Part shown: piece by piece, positions 15,059-23,182 of the stretch
Layout of the letters: each line of letters opens with the position of its first letter
Numbering within the stretch: position 1 is the first letter of the stretch
Assembly (NCBI GenBank): GCA_903884655.1
Contig: CAISFO010000094.1
Span: forward strand, 1-64,000
DNA from: an uncultured Holophagaceae bacterium
GTDB lineage: Bacteria > Acidobacteriota > Holophagae > Holophagales > Holophagaceae
DNA length: 64,000 bases
Reading direction: 5' to 3'
Made by a program: the position numbers and the translations under genes
Notes under the pieces: generated by a model
What the model saw: the letters and a program-made list of their open reading frames with translations, nothing else
Told to the model about the DNA's origin: nothing
Databases searched by the model: none

Positions 15059-16318
15059 ATGACCGAGACCCCCTTTCTGCCCTGCCCCCACGGCCTTCCC
15101 GGCGCCAACATCAAGGTGCTGGGCGTGGGCGGCGCGGGCTGCAACGCCATCAATCGCATGATCGAATGCGGCGTCACCGGCGTGCAGTTCATCGCCATGA
15201 ACACGGACCAGCAGAGCCTGGCCCAGAGCAAAGCCCACCTGAAGCTGCCCCTGGGGCCCCAGAGCAGCCGCGGCCTTGGCGCGGGGGGCAATGCTGAGCG
15301 GGGTGCCGTGGCCGCCGAGGAAAGCCGGGAGGAGGTCCTCGCGGCGCTTCAAGGCGCCGACATGATCTTCATTACCGCGGGCATGGGGGGTGGCACGGGC
15401 ACGGGCGCCGCGCCTGTGCTGGCGAATTATGCCCGGGAGCTGGGCGCCTTGACGGTGGCTGTGGTCATCACGCCCTTCGCGTGGGAGGGCCGCAAGAAGG
15501 GGGACCTCGCCTTGGCCGGCCTGTCCAACTTGCGTGACACCGCCGACACCGTAATCGTCGTGAGCAACGAGCGTCTGAAGAACGTCTGCGACGCGCGCGT
15601 CACCATGAAAGAGGCCTTCCGGGTCGCCGACGGCGTCCTCATCCAGGGGGTGCGCGGCATTGCCGACCTCATCCTCAAGCCCGGCATCATCAACGGGGAC
15701 TTCGCGGATGTGGAGGCGGTGCTGCGGGACGGGGGCGAGGCCCTCATCGGCACCGGCGCTGGGCGTGGCGAAGAAGCGGTCATGGATGCCCTTAAGAAGG
15801 CCCTGGCCTGTCCCCTGCTGGAGCGGGCTCAGAGCGGCGCCGCCGCCAACGTCATGGTCTCCATCACGGCCGACTGGGAGGTCATGGAAGCCTCAGCCAT
15901 CGAGACGGCCATGAACTACCTGCAGGACCACTACAACGGCCGGCCCGACATCAAAGCCTGCACGGTGGAAGGCGAGGGCATGGAGGACCGCGTGCTGGTC
16001 ACCGTCCTCGCCAGCGGTTTCGACCAGGAGGAGAAGCTGCTGGAAGACCGTCGCCAAAGCCTTCACCTGGGCGCCTCCGGAGAGGGCGCGCCCATCCAGA
16101 CCTACGCCTCCGCCCTTCCGCCCATGGCCCAACCCCTGCCCAACCACGTTGTGAGCGGCCGGGTCTACGGCGATGTGCCCGCTGGCGAACAGGGCCCCAC
16201 GCCCACCCGGCTCATGCCCCAGGCCCCCACTCCCAGCGGCGAGCTGCCGGGGGGCGCCGACGACCTGCACGTGCCGGCCATCATCCGCATGGGCCAGGGC
16301 AGGCTGCCCATCGAGTAG
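15059..16318 (+). CDS. ftsZ: Cell division protein FtsZ
   Basis: Tubulin-like GTPase that forms the Z-ring. The nucleotide-binding loop VLGVGGAGCNAINRM, tubulin signature GMGGGTGTGAAP and synergy (T7) loop NGDFADVEAV are intact. A variable linker rich in Pro/Gly runs from about residue 335. The conserved C-terminal peptide is DDLHVPAIIRMGQ, the FtsA-binding tail. I start at 15059 because GGGAG sits five bases ahead; an ATG at 15023 (12 residues longer) directly after ftsA lacks a visible ribosome-binding site. Most FtsZ proteins end near the DxxxPAxxR peptide, as here. Confidence 0.95.
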   Translation: MTETPFLPCPHGLPGANIKVLGVGGAGCNAINRMIECGVTGVQFIAMNTDQQSLAQSKAHLKLPLGPQSSRGLGAGGNAERGAVAAEESREEVLAALQGADMIFITAGMGGGTGTGAAPVLANYARELGALTVAVVITPFAWEGRKKGDLALAGLSNLRDTADTVIVVSNERLKNVCDARVTMKEAFRVADGVLIQGVRGIADLILKPGIINGDFADVEAVLRDGGEALIGTGAGRGEEAVMDALKKALACPLLERAQSGAAANVMVSITADWEVMEASAIETAMNYLQDHYNGRPDIKACTVEGEGMEDRVLVTVLASGFDQEEKLLEDRRQSLHLGASGEGAPIQTYASALPPMAQPLPNHVVSGRVYGDVPAGEQGPTPTRLMPQAPTPSGELPGGADDLHVPAIIRMGQGRLPIE

Positions 16319-16386
16319 GTCCGACTGGCGCGGAATCACGCCACATCCTTCTTTCTTGGCGCCTTGGCGGTCATCATTTCGGTTCG

Positions 16387-19300
16387 ATGAACACTACCTC
16401 GATGACCCCACTCCCTGGCACTCAGCTGCTCCGCTTCGTGGGGGACCGGGTTGCCTTTGGGCTGGCCCACCCGGTCCCAGGGAGCGGCGGCTGGCGGGCC
16501 TTCCTGCGCACCAACCTCACCCGCGGCACACGGATGCGCGCGGAGACCTTGGCCCTTTTGGGAGAGGGCGCCAGGGATCCCGCGGGCTCCTCCTGGCGGG
16601 ACATCCCCCTGCATGAGCAGGCAGGCGGCTGGGCGCTGGATCTGGCCCTGACCGAGCCCGGGTCCTTTTGCGCCAAGGCCTATTGTGTGGATCCCGACGG
16701 CTTCCAGCACTGGCCCGAAGGAGAGAACGTCTGCCTGTCCATCCATCCGGACCGCCTGCGCACCGCCAATACCATCTACTGCGCCTTCCCCCGCATGTTC
16801 GGCGGGGCGGCCTCCCGGCAAAAACCCGACCTGGCGGGGGCCATCCAGGCCCTGGACACCGCCGGGTACTCCGTCATTCCACCCTCTGGCCGGCTGCGGG
16901 ACCTGACCGCCGCCGTTCCCCACATCGTCGACCGGCTCGGCTGCCGGATCCTGCACCTGCTCCCGGTGGGGCCCGTGCCCACCACCTTCGCCCGCATGGG
17001 CCGCTTCGGCAGTCCCTACGCCCAGCTGGATCTCACGGCCATCGATCCCGCCCTGGTGGAATTCGACCGGCGCACCACCGGCGAGGACCAGTTCAAGGAG
17101 TTGACCGCGGCGGTTCATCAGCGCGGTGGACAGGTCCTTCTCGACATTCTGGTGAACCACACGGGCTGGGGTTCCCGCCTGCTGGGGAACCGGCCGGACT
17201 GGTTCCGTCGCGATCCGGAGGGCACCTTCCACAGCCCCGGCGCCTGGGGCAACACCTGGGCCGACCTGGTGGAACTGGACCATGGCAGCCCCGCCCTATG
17301 GGATGTGGTGGCCAGGTCCCTGCTCGTCTGGTGCGGGCGCGGGGTGGACGGTTTCCGCTGCGATGCGGGCTACATGGTGCCCCTCCCCGCCTGGCAGTAC
17401 ATCACGGCCAAGGTCCATCAGGCCTACCCGGAGGCCATCTTCCTGCTGGAGGGGCTGGGCGGAGCCTGGGAGGCCACCGAGTCCCTGCTCACCCGCGGGG
17501 GCATGCACTGGGCCTACTCGGAGCTGTTCCAGAACTACCATTCCATCGAGGTGGCGCACTACCTGGATCACTGCTTCGGGCAAAGCAGTCGCACGGGCCT
17601 GCTCGTGCACTACAGCGAGACCCACGACAACCCCCGCCTGGCAGAGCGTGGCTCCGCCTGGTCCCTATTGCGCAGCCGCCTCTGCGCCTTGACGAGCCAG
17701 AATGGCGGCTTCGGCTTTTCGGCGGGTGTGGAGTGGCTGGCCACGGAGCGGGTGGATGTGCACGAGGCTCGAGCCCTGGCCTGGGGAGCGGAGCCCAACC
17801 TGGTGGAGGAACTGGGGCTTCTGAACCGCCTGATCTCAGACCATCCCTGCTTCCTGGATGGAACCGACACCCGCCGCATCAGCGGCAACGACGCATCCGT
17901 GCTGGCGCTGGCCAGGACCTCGGCAGAAGAGCTGGACCACGTCTTGGTACTGGTGAACCTTGATCCGGACAAGCCCCAGGCTGCCTCCTTCCCCAACGCG
18001 GAGTGGGCCCCGCTGGGGGAGACCCCTGTGGACCTGCTGGGTCAAGTTCTTCCCGTCTTCCAGCTGCTGCCAGGCGGCCTCCGCCAACTGGTCCTGCCAC
18101 CAGGAGCGAGTTTCTGCCTCTCTGCCCAAGCGTCCCCCCGTGGCCTGGCCGGGGATGTCTACCGGCGCACCCGGGCCCAGGCCGCGTGGGCCCTGCAGGC
18201 TCTGGCCTCGGTCCATCCCGCTGAGGCCATCGGCCCTGGCGATTGGCGGGGCCTCGCCGGTCGGGTCGCCCATGACCCCGAAGGCTTCCTGGCCGCCCTG
18301 CCCCATGTGGACTTGGACCTCCTTCGGCGGGACCTGCTAGCCGCCCTGGATGAGGCCATGACCCGACCCGACTTCCCGAGGGTCACAGTGTGGGAAGCCG
18401 CGGATGCAAGTCGGGTGAGCCTCGTGCCACCGGACCACTGGCTGTTGCTGAAAGAACCTGTCTCGTTCGAAGCCACCCTGCAGGGGGGGAGGCGGCCCGA
18501 CCTGCACCTGCGGAGCCTGCCTGTGGCAGAAGGGTTCGTAGTGGCCATCCCCCCCGCACCAGAGCGGACAGGCGAGGCCAGCCTCCACCTGCACCGCCAT
18601 GCCCCCGAAGCCGGCGGGCTCCTGGCGAAGCTCTGCTTCTTACCCACCCGGCCCGACCCGCCCCGCCCAGACCACGATGGCCTGGCCCTGCTGACCAACG
18701 GCCGGGGCGGAATGGCTCGGCTGCAGGCCAACCTGGGCGCCATCGCCTCCAAGTACGACTGTCTGCTGGCGGCGAACCTGCACCCCACAGCCCCTTCGGA
18801 CCGCCATGTACTGGCCAAACGCCTGCGCGCCTGGGTGAACGCGGACGGCTTCATCACCACCCTGGATGGCCATGGCCTCATGGGCTTCGAGGCAGGCCCG
18901 CCCGCCCGCTGGACCTTCCTCGCTGGCGCGGGCGATGGCCGCTGCGTCCAGGTCTGCCTTGAAGCAGAGATGCTGAAGGACCAGAACGCGGTTCGGCTGC
19001 GATGGTCCCGCCCGGCCAACACGGGCGAGTCTTCGGATCTGTCCCAGCGGCACTCTGTGCGTCTCACCGTGCGGATCGACCTGGAGGATCGCTCCTTCCA
19101 TGGCGAGACTCGGCTCGACGAAGGCCTGGAACGACATTTCCAGGCCGCCACAGAAGCCCTCGACCCGGAGACCGGCTTCCGCTTCTCGCCAGCCCCGGGA
19201 CGCAGGTTGAAGGTCGACGTGGATGCGGGCCTGTACCACCCACAGCCCGAGGCCTGCCGGAACATCCCCCATCCGCTGGAGGGTTCCAGGGGTCTGGCGG

Positions 19301-20628
19301 CTTCGGGGGATGCGTGGAGCCCTGGCTGGTTCGACCTGCCCTTGCCTCCTGGAGCTGAGGTCAGGATGCTGCTAAATGCCGACGCAGACACCCTCGTGGA
19401 CCTCCCAGTGTCCCAGGAGCCGTCGAGTCCTGATCTTCCAGGCCGCCTCCACCGGGCCCTCCGGGCCTACTTGGTTCGCCGGGACGAGGGGCTCACGGTC
19501 ATCGCCGGCTATCCCTGGTTCCTGGACTGGGGCCGCGACACGCTCATCGTCTGTCGAGGGCTTCTGGCCTCAGGCATGGCCGAAGAAGCCGGACTGATCC
19601 TGCGGACCTTTGTGGCATTGGAAGACGCGGGCACCCTGCCCAACATGCTGGGCGCCGAGCACACGGGGGACCGGGACACCTCGGACGCCCCGCTCTGGCT
19701 GGCGGTGGCCTGCGAGGAGGCGGCGGAACGCCTGGGCATGGCGTTCTACCAGGCCCAAGCCGGGGATCGCAGCGTGTTCGAGGTGCTTACGTCCCTTGGG
19801 GAGCATCTGCGTGCGGGTGCGCGCAACGGCGTCCGCATGGACCCCGCCTCAGGCCTGCTGTGGAGTCCCGCCCACTTCACCTGGATGGACACCCGCTACC
19901 CCATGGGGACACCTCGGGAGGGCTATCCGGTGGAAATCCAGGCCCTTTGGATCAGACTCCTGCGACTACTGGACCGGCTTCGCGCTCCCAGCCACGGGGA
20001 ACCCTGGGCTGCCACCGCCGCCCTTGCCGAAGCCTCGCTCTCGCTGTTCTGGCTGGAAGAACGGGGGTGGTTCGCCGATGTGCTCCTGGCCCCGGCGGCT
20101 GCATCCGCGCAGGAGGCCCTCCCGGCTGACCATCTGCGTCCCAACCAGCTGTTCCTGGTGACCCTCGGCCTGGTGACAGGAGCAAAGGCGCGGCGTGCCG
20201 TGGCCGCCTGCGCCCGTCACCTGCTGGTGCCGGGCGGACTGAGGAGCCTGGCGCCCCTGCCCGTCTCCGTGCCCCTGCCCATCCCGGCCCCCTGGGGCGG
20301 CACTCTCAACGACCCGGTATGTCCCTACCAGGGCCGCTATGAAGGCGATGAAGACACTCGCCGCAAGCCGGCCTATCACAACGGCACGGCCTGGGTCTGG
20401 CAGCTGCCCCTGCTCTGCGAGGCCCTCGACCTGGCCTGGGGTGGGGACCCGGCGGCCCGCGCCACAGCCCGCGCCTGGCTGGGATCCGTTTCACCCCTGT
20501 TGGACACAGGCTGCGACGGCCACCTGCCTGAGATCCTGGACGGGGACGCCCCCCATCAAGCCCGTGGCTGCGACGCCCAGGCCTGGAGCGTCAGCGAAGC
20601 GCTAAGGGTCTGGAACATTCTGGGCTAG
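16387..20628 (+). CDS. Bifunctional glycogen debranching enzyme (GH13-type plus GH133-type domains)
   Basis: A 1413-residue fusion resembling eukaryotic glycogen debranching enzyme (AGL). The N-terminal half has an alpha-amylase-type catalytic domain, expected to act as 4-alpha-glucanotransferase: nucleophile Asp326 in DGFRCDAG, acid/base Glu355 in LLEGLG, and Asp414 in SETHDN. The C-terminal third is an amylo-alpha-1,6-glucosidase domain, recognisable by AGYPWFLDWGRDTLI (about 1040-1054) and by the following helical-barrel sequence. Together they would move short glucan branches and hydrolyse the remaining alpha-1,6 glucose so GlgP can continue. No signal peptide. The gene follows ftsZ by 68 bp. 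Its stop codon lies inside the 9-bp repeat flanking the adjacent IS, so the reading frame is intact. Start at 16387 or 16405. Confidence 0.87.
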   Translation: MNTTSMTPLPGTQLLRFVGDRVAFGLAHPVPGSGGWRAFLRTNLTRGTRMRAETLALLGEGARDPAGSSWRDIPLHEQAGGWALDLALTEPGSFCAKAYCVDPDGFQHWPEGENVCLSIHPDRLRTANTIYCAFPRMFGGAASRQKPDLAGAIQALDTAGYSVIPPSGRLRDLTAAVPHIVDRLGCRILHLLPVGPVPTTFARMGRFGSPYAQLDLTAIDPALVEFDRRTTGEDQFKELTAAVHQRGGQVLLDILVNHTGWGSRLLGNRPDWFRRDPEGTFHSPGAWGNTWADLVELDHGSPALWDVVARSLLVWCGRGVDGFRCDAGYMVPLPAWQYITAKVHQAYPEAIFLLEGLGGAWEATESLLTRGGMHWAYSELFQNYHSIEVAHYLDHCFGQSSRTGLLVHYSETHDNPRLAERGSAWSLLRSRLCALTSQNGGFGFSAGVEWLATERVDVHEARALAWGAEPNLVEELGLLNRLISDHPCFLDGTDTRRISGNDASVLALARTSAEELDHVLVLVNLDPDKPQAASFPNAEWAPLGETPVDLLGQVLPVFQLLPGGLRQLVLPPGASFCLSAQASPRGLAGDVYRRTRAQAAWALQALASVHPAEAIGPGDWRGLAGRVAHDPEGFLAALPHVDLDLLRRDLLAALDEAMTRPDFPRVTVWEAADASRVSLVPPDHWLLLKEPVSFEATLQGGRRPDLHLRSLPVAEGFVVAIPPAPERTGEASLHLHRHAPEAGGLLAKLCFLPTRPDPPRPDHDGLALLTNGRGGMARLQANLGAIASKYDCLLAANLHPTAPSDRHVLAKRLRAWVNADGFITTLDGHGLMGFEAGPPARWTFLAGAGDGRCVQVCLEAEMLKDQNAVRLRWSRPANTGESSDLSQRHSVRLTVRIDLEDRSFHGETRLDEGLERHFQAATEALDPETGFRFSPAPGRRLKVDVDAGLYHPQPEACRNIPHPLEGSRGLAASGDAWSPGWFDLPLPPGAEVRMLLNADADTLVDLPVSQEPSSPDLPGRLHRALRAYLVRRDEGLTVIAGYPWFLDWGRDTLIVCRGLLASGMAEEAGLILRTFVALEDAGTLPNMLGAEHTGDRDTSDAPLWLAVACEEAAERLGMAFYQAQAGDRSVFEVLTSLGEHLRAGARNGVRMDPASGLLWSPAHFTWMDTRYPMGTPREGYPVEIQALWIRLLRLLDRLRAPSHGEPWAATAALAEASLSLFWLEERGWFADVLLAPAAASAQEALPADHLRPNQLFLVTLGLVTGAKARRAVAACARHLLVPGGLRSLAPLPVSVPLPIPAPWGGTLNDPVCPYQGRYEGDEDTRRKPAYHNGTAWVWQLPLLCEALDLAWGGDPAARATARAWLGSVSPLLDTGCDGHLPEILDGDAPHQARGCDAQAWSVSEALRVWNILG
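20620..20628. repeat. Left copy of 9-bp direct repeat flanking the IS
   Basis: CTGGGCTAG at 20620-20628 is repeated exactly at 22128-22136 and borders the terminal inverted repeats of the element. It includes the last two sense codons and the TAG stop of the debranching gene. This is the expected appearance of a target-site duplication. A shorter true duplication (for example CTAG, the target preferred by IS5-group elements) cannot be excluded. Confidence 0.7.
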
Positions 20629-20642
20629 TCGGCGCTGAAAAA
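20629..20642 (+). repeat. Left terminal inverted repeat of the IS
   Basis: TCGGCGCTGAAAAA, matching the reverse complement of 22114-22127 at 11 of 14 positions. It lies 14 bp beyond the transposase stop codon. Confidence 0.65.
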
Positions 20643-20656
20643 CCCCGTGCTGGCGA

Positions 20657-22018
20657 TCAGGCTGCCGTGAGGGCCTGCTGAGGGTTTGCTTCGGCTTCGA
20701 GTAGGGCGATGAGGGCCTGGATGGCCGTCCTGGGCTCGCCCATAAGAAGGCGCAGAAGGGCCCTGAGGTGGGCCAGGATCTTCCTCATGTTGTGCCCGGC
20801 GCCGCTGAGGATGACGTTCTGCGCGTCTCCGACCACTCCCTTGAGGAAGTTCCGCCCAAGCAGTCCGTCTGATTTCATGTGGCCCAGTTCTGGTTCGATG
20901 GCGGCTCTTCGTCGTAGGTCCCGTTTGAGCATCTTGCTGAGCTTTCGGGTGCCGCTGATGTGGACTGCGCTTCGTCCAGGATCAACGCCGTGGCCCTTGT
21001 ACCCCTTGTCGACGAAGGTGGTGGCTGGCATCTGGCCCGTCAGGCGCTCCACTTGGTCAAGCTGGCCTTCGAGCGTGTGGCCGTCGTACGGGTTCTCTGG
21101 GCAGCTCATGGCACCAACGACGAAACCCTCCTTGTGCGTCACCGCGAGGCTGGCCTTCACGCCGAATTCGTAGGGCTTGTGCGCCTTCCCCTTCGCGATG
21201 CACTCCACTTCGGGCGCATGCAGGCTGTAGACCTTCCCCCTCGTCGTGCGCTTCTGCGTGAGGATCAATTCGGAGAGGATCAGAGTTCCTTTGTGCTTCT
21301 GGAAGGCCGCGTCGTCAATCTTCCGCTCCACGTCCCGCATGACTCGGCCTGCCATGGATTTCAAATTCCGAAGCACCTTCCTCGCACGCTTGAACTGCTT
21401 GGCCTTCGCGTAGCCTCCATGCTTGCGGATGCCCCATTCCATGAGCTTCCGGTAACTCTGGCGAAGCTTGATGCCCTCGACCCCCGCGATGCGCAGCATG
21501 GCCGCATGGACCTTCCGATACAGCCGGGCATCCGTCGGATGTTGCACCGCCTTGGGCTGCACGGTCGTGTCCACAATGACCTTCTCGAAACTCTGCTCCG
21601 TGATCGCACCCGTGGCCTTCCCCGCTTGGATCGTGGCTTGCAGCAGCTTTTCCACACCCTTCTCGCCGATGCGCTTGCGCCAGCGCGTCATCTGCGAGGG
21701 ATTGATCGGGAAGTGATGCTGGAACATCACCTCGCCGCAGAAGTGCTGCCAGTACGGGTTCTCAACCCAACCCTTCACCACGTCCTCATCCGACAGGGCG
21801 TAGGTGTGCTTGAGCAAGTGCAGCCCCGCCATCAGCCGAATGGGAATCCCGGGGCGCCCAAGGTCCGGCACATACAGGCGACCAAATTCCTGCGTCAGGT
21901 CATCCCAGGGGATCTTCGTCGCCAGCCGCACCAGCTCGTGGTTCGGGTCCAGCGCCAGGTCCAATTCCCACCCGATCACCGGCTGATCCTTCGTCGTTCG
22001 CCTCGGTTTTGGCTTCAT
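20657..22018 (-). CDS. IS5-family DDE transposase
   Basis: Transposase of 453 residues. The N-terminal half has the DUF772-like helix-rich region (RLMAGLHLLKHTYALSDEDVV, then NPYWQHFCGE and INPSQMTRWRKRIG). The catalytic triad is visible as Asp150 (KVIVDTTVQPKAV), Asp337 (TTFVDKGYKG) and Glu375 (RRAAIEPELGHMKSDG). The last is followed by the LGRNFLKG segment common in this IS5 branch. No frameshift or internal stop. It is encoded opposite to the debranching gene and in the same direction as the sugar island. Confidence 0.92.
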   Translation of the reverse strand: MKPKPRRTTKDQPVIGWELDLALDPNHELVRLATKIPWDDLTQEFGRLYVPDLGRPGIPIRLMAGLHLLKHTYALSDEDVVKGWVENPYWQHFCGEVMFQHHFPINPSQMTRWRKRIGEKGVEKLLQATIQAGKATGAITEQSFEKVIVDTTVQPKAVQHPTDARLYRKVHAAMLRIAGVEGIKLRQSYRKLMEWGIRKHGGYAKAKQFKRARKVLRNLKSMAGRVMRDVERKIDDAAFQKHKGTLILSELILTQKRTTRGKVYSLHAPEVECIAKGKAHKPYEFGVKASLAVTHKEGFVVGAMSCPENPYDGHTLEGQLDQVERLTGQMPATTFVDKGYKGHGVDPGRSAVHISGTRKLSKMLKRDLRRRAAIEPELGHMKSDGLLGRNFLKGVVGDAQNVILSGAGHNMRKILAHLRALLRLLMGEPRTAIQALIALLEAEANPQQALTAA

Positions 22019-22113
22019 GCGTACACCGGAAAAGCGGGGGTCACCCCTACCTTTCTGGTGTACAAGATATGCGAAAGGTTCCCTTAAATGGTTGCCATAT
22101 TTAGATCTGCAAC

Positions 22114-22127
22114 TTGTTCAGGGGCGA
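22114..22127 (-). repeat. Right terminal inverted repeat of the IS
   Basis: TTGTTCAGGGGCGA, paired with 20629-20642. It lies about 95 bp upstream of the transposase start, and that leader probably holds the transposase promoter. Confidence 0.65.
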
Positions 22128-22136
22128 CTGGGCTAG
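22128..22136. repeat. Right copy of 9-bp direct repeat flanking the IS
   Basis: CTGGGCTAG, identical to 20620-20628. Joining the two copies restores an uninterrupted sequence in which the debranching gene ends at the same TAG, followed by GCCGTCC. Confidence 0.7.
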
Positions 22137-22237
22137 GCCGTCCTGGAATGCACAGCGGCGGATCTGTTACTGCTGGCGGCCACCCAACACATCGGGCCAC
22201 TCAGCCATTTATTGGAATCCATTCCAGACGGTTCGAT

Positions 22238-23182
22238 CTATGTTTTGCGATGACTTAACAATTTATCCAGAGATAACTTGATAGAATCCCAGGAAGTAAA
22301 TTTCGGAGAAAAATCAATTATTTTGTTTTTTTCAAATCCTTGCGAATAATAATATGACTTTATCCCCGTTGGAGAATCGAAAGAATTTTCCTGGAAGGCG
22401 ACCTTGAGGCCATACTCCCGTTGGCACCTCCCGATCAGGTCAAGCTTGGTAATGGGCTCAAGACTAATTGCATCAATCGCTGCGTTAAGATTCCCGGTCC
22501 GAATCACCCCATCGACCAGACGATACAGGTCCGTGGGATGGAAGAAATCGCGAGCTACATCTGTTCTATTGGTAACAAATGAAGAATCCGTCAGCAGCGC
22601 GGATGCGATATCTGCAACAAGGAATCCCGTCGTCAAGTCAATGAATTCACTGAAAAAATTAAACAATCGAATATCGACAATAGACTTATCGAACAAGGAC
22701 CGATGATAGGCCTCCGAAGCGAGTTTCGTGATTCGATAGAAATCCACTGGATCAATGGGATCAATAGGCAATTGAGCGACATGCCCATCTTGGATGGGAC
22801 CCGCAAGCTGGCTTCCGTATATGGCGCCGCTTGAAAAGGAAACGACTGGGATGTGTGATTGTTTTTGAACAAATACATCAATAAGCCGATCATATAATTG
22901 TGTTACGGAAAATAGATTCGATTTGGCTGCTGACACTCCTGCGGGTGTCCCGAAGCCGATGCAGTTAACGAGGGCATCGCAACGGGAATCCTGGTTGAAG
23001 GAATCGATGGGCAGCACTTCGATGGCAGGTTCAACACTGGCGTAGCGTTTTATGAAAGCTTCCGCCCGGGGCTTGTCGCGAACATACAGGTCGATGCTCC
23101 ACTTCCCCAACTGGGCGTTCGTGTCCACGAGGCTTTTTGCCAAGTGGCCCGTACCACCCAGGATTGCAATTCTCGGAAGCAT
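22238..23182 (-). CDS. NAD(P)-dependent epimerase/reductase, extended SDR
   Basis: About 314 residues, probably acting on a nucleotide-linked sugar in the cytoplasm. The N-terminus has the dinucleotide motif ILGGTGHLAKSL. The catalytic tyrosine and lysine are in YRITK, preceded by VVSFSSGAIYGSQ, where the serine of the triad lies. The last third resembles RmlD/UDP-sugar epimerase-type substrate domains (ARDFFHPTDLYRLVDGVI). It is the last gene of a six-gene coupled operon; its ATG lies directly against the stop of the ThDP-enzyme gene. By position it could reduce the ketone left after a ThDP-dependent addition, as YerF does in yersiniose synthesis, but this is inference. Codon use is clearly more A/T-rich than in flanking chromosomal genes. 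Confidence 0.75.
   Translation of the reverse strand: MLPRIAILGGTGHLAKSLVDTNAQLGKWSIDLYVRDKPRAEAFIKRYASVEPAIEVLPIDSFNQDSRCDALVNCIGFGTPAGVSAAKSNLFSVTQLYDRLIDVFVQKQSHIPVVSFSSGAIYGSQLAGPIQDGHVAQLPIDPIDPVDFYRITKLASEAYHRSLFDKSIVDIRLFNFFSEFIDLTTGFLVADIASALLTDSSFVTNRTDVARDFFHPTDLYRLVDGVIRTGNLNAAIDAISLEPITKLDLIGRCQREYGLKVAFQENSFDSPTGIKSYYYSQGFEKNKIIDFSPKFTSWDSIKLSLDKLLSHRKT

Larger units (their letters stand above)
20629..22127 (-). mobile_element. IS5-family insertion sequence, about 1.5 kb, apparently complete
   Basis: A single-transposase element with matching ends. The left end TCGGCGCTGAAAAA (20629-20642) and the right end TTGTTCAGGGGCGA (22114-22127) are inverted repeats with 11 of 14 matches (13 of 16 if the flanking AG/CT is counted). 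Both ends abut the 9-bp direct repeat CTGGGCTAG. The transposase is full length with its acidic triad intact, so the element may be active. Size and ORF layout fit the IS5 family. It stands at the border between the debranching gene and the nucleotide-sugar island. A short 100-bp stretch (22137-22237) with no gene follows before the island. Confidence 0.8.

Noticed and set aside
20626..22134. Alternative boundaries for the IS (CTAG or GGGCT as target duplication)
   Set aside because: CTAG leaves the inverted repeats out of register by five bases, and GGGCT ignores four more matching bases; the 9-bp repeat explains all matches, but this is a preference, not proof.
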